This document shows, one piece after another, positions 6,371 to 6,849 of a stretch of 6,849 bases of DNA. This DNA is from Candidatus Kuenenia stuttgartensis (GTDB taxonomy: Bacteria; Planctomycetota; Planctomycetia; Isosphaerales; Isosphaeraceae), in NCBI GenBank assembly GCA_945874095.1, contig CAMCFM010000247.1, positions 1 through 6,849 on the forward strand. Direction: 5' to 3'. The translations under genes were made by a program, and so were the position numbers. The notes below the pieces were generated by a model. That model saw only the letters and a list, made by a program, of their open reading frames with translations, had not been told where the DNA came from and did not search any database. The first letter of the stretch is position 1. Each line of letters begins with the position of its first letter.

Positions 6371-6849
6371 ATGCGATTGAATAAAGCACTTCTTTTAGTC
6401 GGTTTATTGGCCGCATGCAGTTCCGATTTGGCCATAGCGGTTGACTTGTACGTATCTAACAGCGGCGATGGCACCATATCGAAGATTGACACAACTGGTG
6501 TGGCGACCATTTTCGCTAGTGGCCTGAACACCCCAAGAGGTGTTGCTTTTGATACCTCTGGCAACCTTTTCGTGGCCAATGCGATCTCCAGCGGAACCGT
6601 GTCGAGAATTGATACTTCTGGAAACGTGACCACGTTTGCCACAGGCCTGAGCAATCCAAACGGCTTGGCTTTTGCTTCGAATGGCGATCTATATGTGGCC
6701 AATGGTTCGAATAACACGATCTCTAAAATCACCTCGGGCGGGGTTGTCACGACGTTCGCAACCGGGTTGAACGGGCCTCGGGACCTTGCCTTTAACAGCG
6801 CTGGCGAACTCTTCGTTTCCCAAGGCGGCAACAGCACGATCGCCAAGGT
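6371..6849 (+). CDS. Exported NHL-like beta-propeller repeat protein, N-terminal part (3' end outside window)
   Basis: The frame is open from the ATG at 6371 to the window end (159 codons), so the C terminus is missing. An in-frame TGA at 6344-6346 and no other ATG in between fix the start, although the Shine-Dalgarno match is weak (GAGAG at 6354-6358, 12 bases away). Residues 1-23 are a signal peptide: R2 and K5, a hydrophobic core LLLVGLL, then LAAC (13-16) and AIA (21-23). The mature part is built of 40-41 residue repeats beginning LYVSN, LFVAN, LYVAN and LFVSQ at residues 26, 66, 107 and 147. Each complete repeat carries TISKI or TVSRI, a TTFATGL-type strand and a gLAF turn. This pattern is typical of NHL/SMP-30-like propeller blades, so a six-bladed or similar propeller is expected. 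Function is unknown; such proteins often carry a C-terminal sorting signal (for example PEP-CTERM), which cannot be seen here. It appears unrelated to the T6SS and has its own candidate promoter. Confidence 0.85.
   Translation, partial: MRLNKALLLVGLLAACSSDLAIAVDLYVSNSGDGTISKIDTTGVATIFASGLNTPRGVAFDTSGNLFVANAISSGTVSRIDTSGNVTTFATGLSNPNGLAFASNGDLYVANGSNNTISKITSGGVVTTFATGLNGPRDLAFNSAGELFVSQGGNSTIAK
6446..6849 (+). repeat. Tandem coding repeats of about 120 bases (propeller blades)
   Basis: Three full units (6446-6565, 6566-6688, 6689-6808) and the start of a fourth (6809-6849) encode the blades. Unit lengths are 120, 123 and 120 bases; the extra codon of unit 2 lies in its loop regions. Protein similarity between units is clear, while codons have diverged, so this is an old internal duplication rather than a recent expansion. 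Confidence 0.8.

Noticed and set aside
6343..6384. A 13-codon upstream frame overlapping the propeller gene start, possibly a leader peptide
   Set aside because: It has no clear ribosome binding site and no regulatory codon pattern; a frame this short is expected by chance.
6371..6849. The propeller protein as a TssJ substitute or T6SS effector
   Set aside because: The possible lipobox and position after tssM are suggestive, but the gap, separate promoter candidate and blade repeats indicate an independent exported protein. Nothing in it links to the T6SS.

Overview
The window holds the downstream half of a type VI secretion system (T6SS) operon, an untranslated gap of about 310 bases, and the 5' part of an unrelated exported repeat protein. 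All genes are on the + strand. In order they are tssF (C-terminal half only, cut by the left edge), tssG, tssK, tssL (DotU/IcmH family), a strongly shortened tssM (IcmF family), then a partial NHL-like beta-propeller gene that runs off the right edge.

The five T6SS genes are closely spaced or overlapping, with no promoter or terminator visible between them, so they are probably one transcript. TssF and TssG form baseplate wedges, TssK links the baseplate to the membrane complex, and TssL and TssM form the inner-membrane anchor. The most unusual part is TssM. At 528 residues it keeps the N-terminal transmembrane hairpin, the cytoplasmic domain and the third transmembrane helix. It stops three residues after that helix, so it lacks the large periplasmic domain that normally reaches the outer-membrane lipoprotein TssJ. 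The nucleotide-binding motifs of its cytoplasmic domain are also unrecognisable. No continuation of TssM and no tssJ follow in the window, so this looks like a divergent, reduced membrane complex.

The gap (6059-6370) holds only a weak terminator-like element, a plausible sigma70-like promoter, and short direct and inverted repeats before the propeller gene. That gene encodes a signal peptide carrying both a lipobox and a type I cleavage site, followed by repeats of 40-41 residues.

The organism is a Gram-negative bacterium with moderate GC content. The divergent T6SS proteins and the exported NHL-type propeller would fit a PVC-group bacterium such as a planctomycete. This is an impression only, because the window holds no phylogenetic marker.
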